Assembly (NCBI RefSeq): GCF_900106645.1
Contig: NZ_FNMV01000004.1
Coordinates: forward strand, 62,001-126,000
Origin: Flavobacterium degerlachei
Lineage (GTDB): Bacteria > Bacteroidota > Bacteroidia > Flavobacteriales > Flavobacteriaceae
Direction: 5' to 3'
Length of the DNA: 64,000 nucleotides
Shown here piece after piece: positions 49,619 to 59,179 of this stretch; position 1 is the stretch's first letter, and each line of letters opens with the position of its first letter. The translations under genes and the position numbers were made by a program. The notes below the pieces were generated by a model that was not told the origin of the DNA, searched no databases, and was given only the letters and a program-made list of their open reading frames with translations.

Positions 49619-50721
49619 TGATGACTCCAAGAATCCTATTTCTTCTACATTTACCTCCTCCAGTGCATGGTTCTTCTATGGTTGGAAAATGGATAAAGGA
49701 AAGTAGTGTCATTAATAATACATTTGCCTGTAGGTATATAAATTTATTAGCTTCGAAAAAAGTAAGTGAGAGTGGTAAAATTACTATCCTAAAATTATGG
49801 GGTATGTTAACAGTTTGTATATTGTTGTTTAAACAATTGATAAAACAAAAACCAGAACTTTGTTATCTAGCTTTAACGACTACAGGTGCTGCACTATACA
49901 GAGACCTGTTATTGGTATCTATATTAAAGTTATTTGGAGTAAAAAGAGTTTATCATTTACATAATAAAGGCATAGCCAAAGCAGCAAATAAACCTTTAAA
50001 TAAATGGGTATATCGCTTTGTATTTAAAAATGCTTCTGTAATTCTACTTTCAGAATATTTGTATAAAGATATTAAAGAATTTGTTCCAAGAAATAGAGTA
50101 GAAATATGTCCAAATGGAATACCGGATGTTGACTTTAGCTTATTAATAAAAAAAAGAGGAAAACCTATTGTCTTATTTTTATCTAATTTAATTGAATCTA
50201 AAGGGGTATTTGTCTTGTTGAAAGCTATGCGAATATTAAAAGAAAAAAATATTGAATTTAATGGTGTTTTTGTTGGTGGAGAAGGTGATATAGATGCTCA
50301 ACAATTTAAAGAGAAATTAGAGGAATTTAATTTACAAAATCAAGTTAGTTATCTGGGTAGAAAATTTGGAAAAGAAAAAGAAGAAATTTTTAAAAGTGCA
50401 GATATTTTTGCCTTTCCAACCTATTATTCAAACGAATGTTTTCCGTTGGTTTTAATAGAAGCAATGCAACATAAATTAGCGATTGTAGCAACTAATGAGG
50501 GTGGGATTATGAGCATGATAGATGATGGAGAATCTGGTTTTTTAATAAAACAAAAAAATATCCAAATGTTAGCCAATAAATTACAAATATTGATAGAACA
50601 ACCAGAAATAAGGTTAAAAATGGGCGAAAACGCAAATTTCAAGTACAAAAATGAATTTACTTTAGCTAATTTTGAAGCAAATTTAGTGTCGATACTAAAC
50701 AAAACCATTAGTTTATGTTAG
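49618..50721 (+). CDS. Glycosyltransferase family 4
   Basis: The 367-aa GT-B protein has the N-terminal LHLPPPVHGSSMVGKWI glycine loop and the linker VEICPNGIPDVDF. The C-terminal donor domain has VLFLSNLIESKGVFVLLKAM, GVFVGGEGDID and the E-x7-E motif in NECFPLVLIEAMQ. It overlaps the fusion gene by one base and the next gene by 7 nt. Confidence 0.9.
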   Translation: MMTPRILFLLHLPPPVHGSSMVGKWIKESSVINNTFACRYINLLASKKVSESGKITILKLWGMLTVCILLFKQLIKQKPELCYLALTTTGAALYRDLLLVSILKLFGVKRVYHLHNKGIAKAANKPLNKWVYRFVFKNASVILLSEYLYKDIKEFVPRNRVEICPNGIPDVDFSLLIKKRGKPIVLFLSNLIESKGVFVLLKAMRILKEKNIEFNGVFVGGEGDIDAQQFKEKLEEFNLQNQVSYLGRKFGKEKEEIFKSADIFAFPTYYSNECFPLVLIEAMQHKLAIVATNEGGIMSMIDDGESGFLIKQKNIQMLANKLQILIEQPEIRLKMGENANFKYKNEFTLANFEANLVSILNKTISLC

Positions 50722-51434
50722 AAGAATTTGCAATTTTTGATAATTCTTTAGAAGAATTACCTAATAAAAAAATGTTAATTAATACTATTAATGCCTATTC
50801 TTATGTAATGACCAAAAAAGATGCGTTGTTCAAAGAAGCATTGATAAATTGTGAAATTTTAATACCAGATGGTGTAAGTGTTGTATTGGCAGTAAAATTG
50901 TTATTTGGAAGAAAGATAACAAAAATTGCTGGAGCCGATTTGTTTTTTTACGAAATGAATAAATTAAATAAAACGGGAGGAAAATGTTTTTTCTTAGGGA
51001 GCTCACAAGACACTTTAGATAAAATAGTTGCAAAAGCAAAAATGGAATTTCCAAAGATTCAGGTAGAGGTTTTTTCGCCACCTTATAAACCAACGTTTTC
51101 TGAAGAAGAAAATGCAGAAATGATTTCTAGGGTAAATGCATACAATCCAGATGTGTTGTTTGTTGGGATGACCGCTCCTAAACAAGAAAAATGGGCATAC
51201 ACACATTACGATAAATTAAACATAAATGCACATATAGGAAGTATTGGAGCTGTGTTTGATTTTTATGCCGGAACGGTAGATCGGCCTTCTCCATTTTGGA
51301 TTAATTTAGGTTTGGAATGGTTTATTCGTTTAATCAAAGAGCCTAAAAGAATGTGGAAGAGATACCTTTATTATGGTCCCATTTTTATTAAGATGATTGT
51401 AGAGCAAAAACTGAAACAGCTTTTTAAAATATAA
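50715..51434 (+). CDS. WecG/TagA/CpsF family glycosyltransferase
   Basis: The 239-aa GT26 protein shows PDGVSVVLAVKLLFG, KIAGADLFFYEM, CFFLGSSQDTLDKIV and VGMTAPKQEKWAY with the IGSIGAVFDFYAGTV segment. These enzymes add the second sugar (for example ManNAcA or glucuronic acid) to a lipid-linked first sugar. That fits its place right before the initiating transferase. The N-terminus overlaps the upstream GT4. Confidence 0.9.
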   Translation: MLEEFAIFDNSLEELPNKKMLINTINAYSYVMTKKDALFKEALINCEILIPDGVSVVLAVKLLFGRKITKIAGADLFFYEMNKLNKTGGKCFFLGSSQDTLDKIVAKAKMEFPKIQVEVFSPPYKPTFSEEENAEMISRVNAYNPDVLFVGMTAPKQEKWAYTHYDKLNINAHIGSIGAVFDFYAGTVDRPSPFWINLGLEWFIRLIKEPKRMWKRYLYYGPIFIKMIVEQKLKQLFKI

Positions 51435-51472
51435 GCTAAATAAATGTATAAATATAAATTCCAGTTGGTAAT

Positions 51473-52891
51473 ATGTCACTTTTAAAACATCTCGCTGCTT
51501 ATCGGTTTTCCCGTTATTTCAAACTTTTGTTTGCGTTATGGGATTTGATTTTACTGAATAGTGCCATACTGTTTTCTTTTTTGTTGAGATACGGAAGCTT
51601 GGATAGAATGGATTTAAAGGAAGTGCAAACGATTTCTTTATTGACTAATTTGTTTTGGATTTTTATCTTATTTTATAAGGATGCGTATAGAATAATACGG
51701 ATTGAAAGAATTGAGACGATACTTACTCGAATGATGCGACACATACTGATTCATACTTCACTAATAGCTGTATTTGTAGGATTGTTAAAATATTCAACCG
51801 TTTCGCGTTTGCGTTTGCTCTACTTTTATCTCGTTTTTTTTGTATTTCTTTTTATTTCTCGAGTGGTTTTTATGAAATTCATGAAGTATATTCGGGCTCA
51901 AGGGTATAATTTTAAAAATGTAATTATAATAGGGGCAAATGACAAAGGGGAAAATATTAGAAAATTCCTGAGTAGGGATCTGACCTATGGGTATCGAATT
52001 CTTGGCTTTTTTGATGATAAAGTGGATCCGTTTGCACCTATTTCTGGTCAGCTGTTGGGTGGTTTGGATGCTATCCATGAGTATGTTGTCAATAATAATG
52101 TCGATGAAATGTTCATTGCACTCCACAATGACAATTTGAAAACAATACATGAACTGACAGCGCTATGTGAACGTTATATGATCCGCATAAAATTTATTCC
52201 CGATTTTCAGCAATATACCCGAGCGAGAAAAGTGCAGATAAGCTTTTACGGAAATACTCCAGTGTTAATGTTGCGTAAGGAACCATTAGAAGGCATGCCT
52301 AATTTGCTGCTGAAAAAAGCATTTGATCTTGTTTTTTCCTTTGCGGTTATTGTTTTAATTTTTCCATGGCTGTTTCCTATAATTATACTGATGATTAAGA
52401 TGGATTCGCCTGGTCCAGTGTTTTTTAGACAGCGACGTTCTGGTAGAGATAATGAGGACTTCTGGTGTGTTAAATTCAGAACGATGCAAGTGAATAAATT
52501 ATCAGATAGTATGCAGGCAACACTGGGTGATAGCCGTGTGACCAAAATGGGGGCTTTTATGCGAAGAACGAATATTGATGAGTTACCACAGTTTTTTAAT
52601 GTATTGTGGGGTACGATGTCTGTTATAGGACCACGTCCGCACATGCTGAAGCATACCGAACAATATTCAGAATTAATCAATAACTATCTGGTGCGTCATT
52701 ATGCCAAACCTGGAATTTCTGGTTGGGCGCAGGTAAACGGTTTCCGTGGTGAAACTAAAGAACTGATTGAAATGAAAGACCGAGTAGATTATGATATTTG
52801 GTATATTGAAAACTGGAGTTTGTTGCTGGATATTAAAATTATTTATCTTACCGTTTATAATATTTTTAAAGGCGAGGAAAAGGCTTATTAG
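51473..52891 (+). CDS. WcaJ-type undecaprenyl-phosphate sugar phosphotransferase
   Basis: Initiates repeat-unit synthesis by moving a sugar-1-phosphate to undecaprenyl phosphate. The 472-aa protein has four or five N-terminal membrane helices, a Rossmann-like middle (NVIIIGANDKGENIRKFL), and a C-terminal bacterial sugar transferase domain from about residue 275. That domain includes DSPGPVFFRQRRSGRDN, FRTM, RRTNIDELPQFFNVL and SVIGPRPHMLKH. It closes the central module. Confidence 0.93.
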   Translation: MSLLKHLAAYRFSRYFKLLFALWDLILLNSAILFSFLLRYGSLDRMDLKEVQTISLLTNLFWIFILFYKDAYRIIRIERIETILTRMMRHILIHTSLIAVFVGLLKYSTVSRLRLLYFYLVFFVFLFISRVVFMKFMKYIRAQGYNFKNVIIIGANDKGENIRKFLSRDLTYGYRILGFFDDKVDPFAPISGQLLGGLDAIHEYVVNNNVDEMFIALHNDNLKTIHELTALCERYMIRIKFIPDFQQYTRARKVQISFYGNTPVLMLRKEPLEGMPNLLLKKAFDLVFSFAVIVLIFPWLFPIIILMIKMDSPGPVFFRQRRSGRDNEDFWCVKFRTMQVNKLSDSMQATLGDSRVTKMGAFMRRTNIDELPQFFNVLWGTMSVIGPRPHMLKHTEQYSELINNYLVRHYAKPGISGWAQVNGFRGETKELIEMKDRVDYDIWYIENWSLLLDIKIIYLTVYNIFKGEEKAY

Positions 52892-53000
52892 TTATCGTTG
52901 TTCGATTTTCGACGAACGAATTTCGATGAAAGAAGAACGAACTTCGAGACCTAGTTTACTTGCCCGTTTTTCTTTAACATTTTATAAAAAAGATAATCCC
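52892..53000. repeat. Degenerate relative of the heptamer elements
   Basis: Directly after the stop codon, GTTGTTC, CGAACGAA, TTCGATG and GAACGAAC-like pieces recur, with a CGTT...AACG inverted pairing, but without clean 7-bp periodicity or the GAAAAACGT hairpin. It looks like an eroded copy. Confidence 0.4.
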
Positions 53001-53008
53001 TACATTTG
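53001..53008 (+). promoter_or_regulatory. Promoter -7 box of the second export module
   Basis: TACATTTG matches TAnnTTTG. It would give a leader of about 175 nt before the second wza-like gene. That leader contains a 24-codon ORF at 53108-53182. Confidence 0.55.
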
Positions 53009-53107
53009 CCCCTTTTCAAATTTTTAAATAAGTATAAGGATAGCTTTTTCGCAAAAATCAAAAGATTACATATTTACCATAAAAAATAATAAATAACAAT
53101 CAATTAA

Positions 53108-53182
53108 ATGAACATTACGGAATTGCGAGGCTTACAGCGATTAGATATGCGAATTCGATTTGAGCGATATAAAATTAAATAA
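53108..53182 (+). CDS. Possible 24-aa leader peptide upstream of wza copy 2
   Basis: ATG at 53108 follows AATCAATTAA and opens 24 codons (MNITELRGLQRLDMRIRF...KIK) ending 6 nt before the wza ATG. It is rich in Arg and Lys. The close spacing would permit translational coupling. No homologue is known to me; it may be chance. Confidence 0.3.
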   Translation: MNITELRGLQRLDMRIRFERYKIK

Positions 53183-53188
53183 CAACAT

Positions 53189-53977
53189 ATGAAATGTCTT
53201 TCTTTACTAAAGAAAATAACCCCTTTGCTACTCGTAACACTATTGTTTTCCTGTGCTTCAAGAAAAGATATTGTCTATTATCAAGGAATTGACGGAATAG
53301 CTGCCCAAGAAAAGTCAAATTTTTATGAAATCAAAATACAACCAGATGATTTGTTGATGATCATTGTATCTGCCGAAGATCCGGAAATTGCGATACCATT
53401 CAATTTAAAGTCTATTTCTGTTCAAAATTCGGGCAGACTAGATGCTGTTACTGGACAGCAAACCATGCAATTGTATCTGGTAGATTCATATGGTTCTATA
53501 GAGTTTCCTGTTTTGGGTAAATTAAAAGTAAGTGGTTTAAGCCGCACTAAAGTACTTCAAATGCTACAACAAAAAGTAGGGGTGTATATTAAAAATCCTA
53601 TAATTAATCTTCGTATCATGAACTTTAAGGTTTCTCTACAAGGAGAGGTAAACGCGCCGGGTACTTATTCGGTAGATTCAGAAAGGATTACATTGATTGA
53701 AGCATTAAGTAAAGCAAAGGACTTAACTATTTACGGGAAAAGAAATAATATATTAATCATTAGGGAAATTGATGGGGTTAAATCGTATAACCGTGTAGAC
53801 ATTACCAATGCTGATTTTATTAATTCGCCCTTTTACTATTTGGCTCAAAATGACGTAGTATATGTTGAACCGAATAAAAATAAAATAAACGGGGCAGCAA
53901 TTGGCCCAAATACAGGGGTAATAATATCAGCTACTTCCTTGCTAATTGCATTAATAACATTAGTAATAAGATTATAA
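53189..53977 (+). CDS. wza: Polysaccharide export lipoprotein, Wza type (copy 2)
   Basis: The 262-aa protein has a lipoprotein signal with lipid-attached Cys22 (VTLLFSC) and a Poly_export domain (YEIKIQPDDLLMIIVSAEDP, VDSYGSIEFPVLGKLKVSG). A SLBB segment follows (VSLQGEVNAPGTYSVD). A C-terminal hydrophobic helix (VIISATSLLIALITLVI) fits insertion in the outer membrane. It parallels the first copy at 28886 and is 11 nt upstream of its kinase partner. Confidence 0.92.
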   Translation: MKCLSLLKKITPLLLVTLLFSCASRKDIVYYQGIDGIAAQEKSNFYEIKIQPDDLLMIIVSAEDPEIAIPFNLKSISVQNSGRLDAVTGQQTMQLYLVDSYGSIEFPVLGKLKVSGLSRTKVLQMLQQKVGVYIKNPIINLRIMNFKVSLQGEVNAPGTYSVDSERITLIEALSKAKDLTIYGKRNNILIIREIDGVKSYNRVDITNADFINSPFYYLAQNDVVYVEPNKNKINGAAIGPNTGVIISATSLLIALITLVIRL

Positions 53978-53988
53978 ATAGTTTGGAC

Positions 53989-56361
53989 ATGGAAAACAAT
54001 TTCGATGATGAATATGAAAATGATTTTGATATAAAAGCATTTCTTAATAAGTATTTGATTCACTGGCAATGGTTTGTATTGGCAATGTGTATTGGATTAT
54101 TAGTAGCTTTTTTATACCTACGATATACAATACCACAATATAATGTTAGCACCACAATTTTAGTTAAGGATGAGAAAAAAGGGGGTATGCTTTCAGAACT
54201 ATCTGCCTTTGCTGACTTGGGAATGGGAGGAGGGATGAAAAGTAACTTGGATAATGAGATAGAAATTCTGAAATCACGTACCTTGGTAGAAAGTACGGTA
54301 AGAAAGTTAAACTTGAACACCACCCTAATCATTGCAGGCAAAGTATCGGACAGAGAAATTTACGGAGATACTCCTATCTCAGTTAACTTTATGGATAAAT
54401 CGAATGACTTTTATAAAAGTTCCATTAACCTAAGTTTCACTGAAATATCGCCCACAACTTTTGAATTAGTTAATCTAGCAGAGAACGATTTTTCAAAAAT
54501 AATTGCAAGGGATAAAAAAGATTTTCGATACGATGAGGCCATAATGACCAAATATGGTGTTTTGGTAATCAGTAAAGCGGTTTCCAAGGGGCATCAACAA
54601 GATCTACAAAATAAATCGATAAGAATAGTAGTTAATCCTCTTGAAAGTGTCGTGGCAAGTTTTCAAAACCGCCTGAAGGTCGAGCCAGTAAGCAAAACCA
54701 GCAGCGTAGTGGCGCTTTCCATAGCGGATCCGGTCATTAAAAAAGCGGAGGATTTCTTGAATAATTTGACCGAAATTTATAATTTGGATGCCGCAGCAGA
54801 CAAGAATTTCATATCGGAAAACACCTCGATTTTTATTGCCAACAGGTTAAAATTGATTACGCAGGAGCTCGACGGCGTGGAACAGGACGTTCAATCGTTT
54901 AAGAAATCGAATAAGCTGACCGACATCGAATCGGAAACCAAGCTTTTTATTGAAGGTTCCAACGAATACGATAAAAAAGGGATCGAGACGGAGATCCAGC
55001 TTAATATGGTTAGTTCTATGATGAGTTTTTTGAAGCAAAGCACAAATTCAGATTTGTTACCTACAAATATAATATCCGGGGATGCTAGTGCAGCTGGAAT
55101 GATCAATTCATACAACCAATTGGTTTTAGACAGAAACAGGATTTTGAAATCAGCTACTGAGGTTAATCCATCAGTGGTAAAGATGAATCAGGAAATCAGC
55201 TCGTTGAAAAACAATGTTCAGGGGAGTTTACAAAGAATGCAGTCTAATTTAAGCATTCAAAAACGAAATCTAAATAGCGAGGAAAATATACTGAATGCCA
55301 AAATAGGGAAAATTCCGGTGCAGGAACGCCAGTTCAGGGTCATTGCACGCCAACAAAAGGTGAAAGAAGAGTTGTATTTGTATCTGTTGCAAAAAAGGGA
55401 AGAAACGGCCATCTCTATGGCGGCCACGGAACCCAATGCACGTGTGATTGATGACGCGAAGGGTAATAAGTTGCCAATTTCCCCAAAGAAAAACATCGTT
55501 TATTTAGCCGGGCTGTTGATGGGACTTTTAATTCCATTTGGAATCATATATACGGATGATTTATTGGATACTAAAATCAAAAGCCGATTGGATCTAGAGG
55601 GAAAAACAATGATTCCTTTTATTGGTGATTTACCTACGTCAGATACGCCTTCAGTAATCATGAAAGCAGAAAGTAGAACTAGTTCTGCCGAAGCTTTACG
55701 AATCATAAGAACGAATCTGGAGTTTATGTTGAGCAAAGTGCCAGAAGGCATGGCCAAAACGATATTCCTGACTTCTACTTTTCCAAAAGAGGGTAAAACC
55801 TTTGTTTCTGCAAATCTGGCTGCCACTTTTGCTTTGTCAGGTAAAAAAGTATTGTTGATAGGTATGGATATTAGAAACCCAAGGCTAGATGAATATTTAA
55901 ACATACCAGAAAGAGGTTTTACTAATTATTTATCTTCTAAAGATTTGAAGTTGGAGGATCTTATCGTTAAGTATGAAGGATACGAGGATTTCCATGTATT
56001 ACCTGCAGGTGTAATTCCACCAAATCCAGCGGAGTTGTTGATGAGCAAGAAAGTGGATGAAGTATTCCAAATTTTGAAAACGCAATACGATTACATTATC
56101 GTGGATACGGCTCCTGTTAGTTTAGTAACTGATACCTTATTGATAGCAAAACATGCAGATACTTTTATATACGTGGCTCGTGCTAACTTTTTGGAAAAAC
56201 GCATGCTGAGTATTGCTAACAGCTTATACAAAGAACAAAAATTACCAAATATGTGTCTGCTCCTTAATGATACGGACTCCACCAAAGGTTATGGCTATGG
56301 CTATGGCTACGGTAATGAAACGGTTAAAGAACCATGGTTCAAAAAAATATTTAAGGCATAG
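53989..56361 (+). CDS. wzc: Capsular polysaccharide tyrosine autokinase, Wzc type (copy 2)
   Basis: The 790-aa product starts at the ATG 53989 (MENNFDDEYENDFD); a TTG six bases earlier is less likely. It has a Wzz domain with membrane helices near residues 28-48 and 505-525. The BY-kinase domain has Walker A PKEGKTFVSANLA, Walker A' GMDIRNP and Walker B DYIIVDTAP. The tail GYGYGYGYGNE has four tyrosines, fewer than copy 1. GC-richer codon use at about 54640-54990 and 55300-55480 contrasts with AT-rich flanks, suggesting a mosaic gene. Confidence 0.94.
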   Translation: MENNFDDEYENDFDIKAFLNKYLIHWQWFVLAMCIGLLVAFLYLRYTIPQYNVSTTILVKDEKKGGMLSELSAFADLGMGGGMKSNLDNEIEILKSRTLVESTVRKLNLNTTLIIAGKVSDREIYGDTPISVNFMDKSNDFYKSSINLSFTEISPTTFELVNLAENDFSKIIARDKKDFRYDEAIMTKYGVLVISKAVSKGHQQDLQNKSIRIVVNPLESVVASFQNRLKVEPVSKTSSVVALSIADPVIKKAEDFLNNLTEIYNLDAAADKNFISENTSIFIANRLKLITQELDGVEQDVQSFKKSNKLTDIESETKLFIEGSNEYDKKGIETEIQLNMVSSMMSFLKQSTNSDLLPTNIISGDASAAGMINSYNQLVLDRNRILKSATEVNPSVVKMNQEISSLKNNVQGSLQRMQSNLSIQKRNLNSEENILNAKIGKIPVQERQFRVIARQQKVKEELYLYLLQKREETAISMAATEPNARVIDDAKGNKLPISPKKNIVYLAGLLMGLLIPFGIIYTDDLLDTKIKSRLDLEGKTMIPFIGDLPTSDTPSVIMKAESRTSSAEALRIIRTNLEFMLSKVPEGMAKTIFLTSTFPKEGKTFVSANLAATFALSGKKVLLIGMDIRNPRLDEYLNIPERGFTNYLSSKDLKLEDLIVKYEGYEDFHVLPAGVIPPNPAELLMSKKVDEVFQILKTQYDYIIVDTAPVSLVTDTLLIAKHADTFIYVARANFLEKRMLSIANSLYKEQKLPNMCLLLNDTDSTKGYGYGYGYGNETVKEPWFKKIFKA

Positions 56362-56395
56362 TATTTTATTGTCACACTACAATGCTTGGAAAGTC

Positions 56396-56426
56396 CATGA
56401 GATAATTTTATTTCATGAACTTTTTT
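56396..56426 (+). terminator. Terminator-like hairpin after wzc copy 2
   Basis: CATGAGATAA (56396-56405) pairs with TTATTTCATG (56408-56417) through one G-U pair, followed by AACTTTTTT. The stem is AT-rich, so it may be inefficient. Confidence 0.5.
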
Positions 56427-56611
56427 GTTTTGGTTAGTATATTAGTTGTTCTTTCTTTTTGTCTTTGTTAATGATTGAAAGTGAGTATGTTATGTTTGTT
56501 TTGGTGCAGTAGCTATTCGCAAGAAAATATTGAATTTTATAAGGAGGTATGGGATACAATTTGGGTTTATATTAGGTACAGCAAAACATAGCTTTTATTG
56601 TATTTTTAACT

Positions 56612-56619
56612 TACTTTTG
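56612..56619 (+). promoter_or_regulatory. Promoter -7 box of the SLBB/Wzz module
   Basis: TACTTTTG fits TAnnTTTG; the expected leader is about 140 nt. No -33 TTTG is seen 20 nt upstream. Confidence 0.45.
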
Positions 56620-56764
56620 CGTTAATGTTGAAAAACAGTGTTCACTTTAGCTGTGAGTTACTGCGGCGAAGCCGTGCCATTTTGTTAATATTCTTGGTGA
56701 TATCATCGAGATTTATTTAGAGTATAAAAAAAATTGAAAAGATAAGTTAATTCTTAGATTAGTT

Positions 56765-59179
56765 ATGAGAAAAATAATTACGGTTGTCATATTGTTTTTG
56801 GCACTTTTACAAACGAATACACTGCTTGCGCAAGATTTGTTAAAGAGTAGTGATTTAAGCACGGTTAAAGTCGATAATTTATCTGATGCTGAGATAGCAA
56901 ATATAAAAGCGCAATTGCAGTCTAATAATACCACTATTGAACAAGTGGAACCTATGGCTTTGGCCAAAGGAATGTCTGCTAGTGAATTCGCAAAGCTAAA
57001 ATTGAGATTAGCTGCAAATGCTGCGGCTTCTGGGGTCAAAAATGATAGTGAATCTTCTACACAAAAATATGGCAGGACACAGGAGAAAATTGTGAATACA
57101 AAAGTTAAGGACAGCCTTAATTCACTTGTATTTGGATCTGAACTTTTTGATAATCCCACTTTGAATTTTGAGCCTGATTTAAAATTAGCTACCCCAATGA
57201 ATTATATTCTGGGTCCTGGTGATGAATTACAAGTTAGCGTATATGGAGTGCAGGAATACAATGCTAACATTCCAGTATCAGTAGAAGGTAAAGTATCGAT
57301 TCAGTATGTAGGTCAAATTGCAGTTGCGGGAATGAGTATTGAAGCGGCAACGCAGAAAATAAAAGCGGCCATGGCTAGGGTATATAGTACTATTGGTTCG
57401 GGTCAATCTCAAGTTTCTGTTAGTCTGGGTAGAATTAGAACGATTCGCGTAACTATAATAGGAAGTAAACAGCCGGGAAATTATTCTATTTCTTCATTGG
57501 CAACGGTTTATAATGCGTTGTTTTTAGGAGGAGGTCCTGGGAAAAATGAAAGTTATAGAAATATTGAATTGATACGTAATAATAAAATATATACTAAAGT
57601 TGATATTTATAAGTTTTTGGTAAATGGAGATCAATCAGAGAATGTCGGCTTAAAAGACAATGATGTTATTCGGATTCCAGCGTACGAACAAAGAGTTAAA
57701 GTAGAAGGTCAAGTGAAGCGTCCGGGGATTTTTGAAATGAAAGCAGGGGAGACTTTTTCTGATTTATTATCATTTGCTTCTGGTTTCAATGAGTTTGCAT
57801 ATACAGCATCAGTAAATGTGCTTCAAAAAACCGGAAAAGAATTTAAGGTGCAAGATATTAAGGCGTCTGAATTTAATAGTTATAAACCGCAATCGGGTGA
57901 TGTATTTCGAGTAACTAAAATATTAAATCGCTTTGAAAACCGAATCAAAATTGAAGGGGCTGTTTTTAGACCTGATATGTACTCTTTTTATGAGGGAATG
58001 CGTATTTCAGATTTGATTGCTAAAGCTGAGGGTCTAAAAGAAGATGCTTATAGCAAAAGAGCTAGGATCATTCGATTGAAATCAGACTTGACAAAAGAAA
58101 TAGTTAACGTAAATTTAGAGAAAGCCTTAGAAGGCGATGTGGAAGCTGATATTCCCTTGTTAAAAGAGGATATAGTAACAGTTTATTCTATATTGGATTT
58201 TGTTGAGGAATATAAAATTACAATTGATGGTGAAATCAAGAAGCCTGGAGTTTATGATTATCAGGAAGGTTTGACTTTGAATGATTTATTAGTTCAGGCC
58301 GGAGGTTTGACAGGTTCAGCATCAAAAAGGGTAGAAGTGGCTAGGATGATTATGTCAGAAGAAATTGACGATGCTAATCCTAATAAGGCTGAATTGTTTA
58401 ATATTGAAATCACTCCAGATAACAATGAGCAAGCAGTTAATTTTTCGTTGTACCCATTTGATGTGGTAAATATCCGTAAGATGGCAGTGTATGAAAAGCC
58501 AGAAATGGTATCTATTAGTGGTGCTGTGCATTATGCGGGAAAATATGTTTTGGCAAGTAAGAAAGCGAAAGTGTATGATATTGTAAAGAGAGCAGGAGGT
58601 TTAACTTCAGGGGCTAATATTGAGGGTGTTAAAATAAAACGTCCAATTCAAGCCAAACAAATTGAGGCTGTTGAAAGTATAGATTTGAATTTGGGAACAA
58701 AAGACAGTATTCAAAATAAATTAGAAAAAAAACTAAAAGAAGATTTGAAATATGCCATTATACCTGTGGACTGGAAGTCTATTGTTAAGGATGAGAATAG
58801 CAATACAAACGTAACTCTTTTTCCTGGTGATGAAATTGAAGTGGCCGCTTTTAATGAAGGGGTTAAAGTTACAGGAAATGTTTTATTGACTTCGGAGATT
58901 CCTTATGATAAGGGTAAAGGATTTAGATATTATCTGGATGCGGTAGGTGGTGTTGATGCCAAAGGCTGGAAGAAAAAGGCTTACATTATTTATCCCAATG
59001 GTAAGGCGGATGTGGCCAGCTCTTTCTTGTTTTTCAGGAACTATCCAAAGGTTACTCCGGGTTCTCAGATTATTGTACCTGAAAAACCAGAAGTTAAAAA
59101 AATGAGTACAGGAGAATTTGTGAGTATAGCAGGTGTTTTGGCCAGTTTGGCGGGTGTTATTATAGCGATATTGAGATAG
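56765..59179 (+). CDS. Large multi-SLBB polysaccharide export protein
   Basis: The 804-aa protein has a cleavable signal peptide (residues 1-22, ending LLAQD), a spacer, a Poly_export domain at about residue 139 onward (NYILGPGDELQVSVYG, then SVEGKVSIQYVGQIAVAGMS), and several soluble-ligand-binding beta-grasp repeats. Each repeat has a G-x-V-x-x-P-G-like turn (VKVEGQVKRPGIFEM, ITIDGEIKKPGVYDY, VSISGAVHYAGKYVL). A C-terminal hydrophobic helix lies at 784-803. It lacks a lipobox, unlike the two short copies. With the following Wzz it forms a third export pair. Confidence 0.9.
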   Translation: MRKIITVVILFLALLQTNTLLAQDLLKSSDLSTVKVDNLSDAEIANIKAQLQSNNTTIEQVEPMALAKGMSASEFAKLKLRLAANAAASGVKNDSESSTQKYGRTQEKIVNTKVKDSLNSLVFGSELFDNPTLNFEPDLKLATPMNYILGPGDELQVSVYGVQEYNANIPVSVEGKVSIQYVGQIAVAGMSIEAATQKIKAAMARVYSTIGSGQSQVSVSLGRIRTIRVTIIGSKQPGNYSISSLATVYNALFLGGGPGKNESYRNIELIRNNKIYTKVDIYKFLVNGDQSENVGLKDNDVIRIPAYEQRVKVEGQVKRPGIFEMKAGETFSDLLSFASGFNEFAYTASVNVLQKTGKEFKVQDIKASEFNSYKPQSGDVFRVTKILNRFENRIKIEGAVFRPDMYSFYEGMRISDLIAKAEGLKEDAYSKRARIIRLKSDLTKEIVNVNLEKALEGDVEADIPLLKEDIVTVYSILDFVEEYKITIDGEIKKPGVYDYQEGLTLNDLLVQAGGLTGSASKRVEVARMIMSEEIDDANPNKAELFNIEITPDNNEQAVNFSLYPFDVVNIRKMAVYEKPEMVSISGAVHYAGKYVLASKKAKVYDIVKRAGGLTSGANIEGVKIKRPIQAKQIEAVESIDLNLGTKDSIQNKLEKKLKEDLKYAIIPVDWKSIVKDENSNTNVTLFPGDEIEVAAFNEGVKVTGNVLLTSEIPYDKGKGFRYYLDAVGGVDAKGWKKKAYIIYPNGKADVASSFLFFRNYPKVTPGSQIIVPEKPEVKKMSTGEFVSIAGVLASLAGVIIAILR

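Larger units (their letters stand above)
56362..56764 (+). other. Intergenic region between wzc copy 2 and the large SLBB gene
   Basis: 403 nt without a supported ORF. It has a terminator-like hairpin at 56396-56426, a TACTTTTG promoter box at 56612-56619, and a small GC-rich CGGC/GCCG hairpin near 56663. The leader from the promoter to 56765 would be about 140 nt. Confidence 0.5.
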
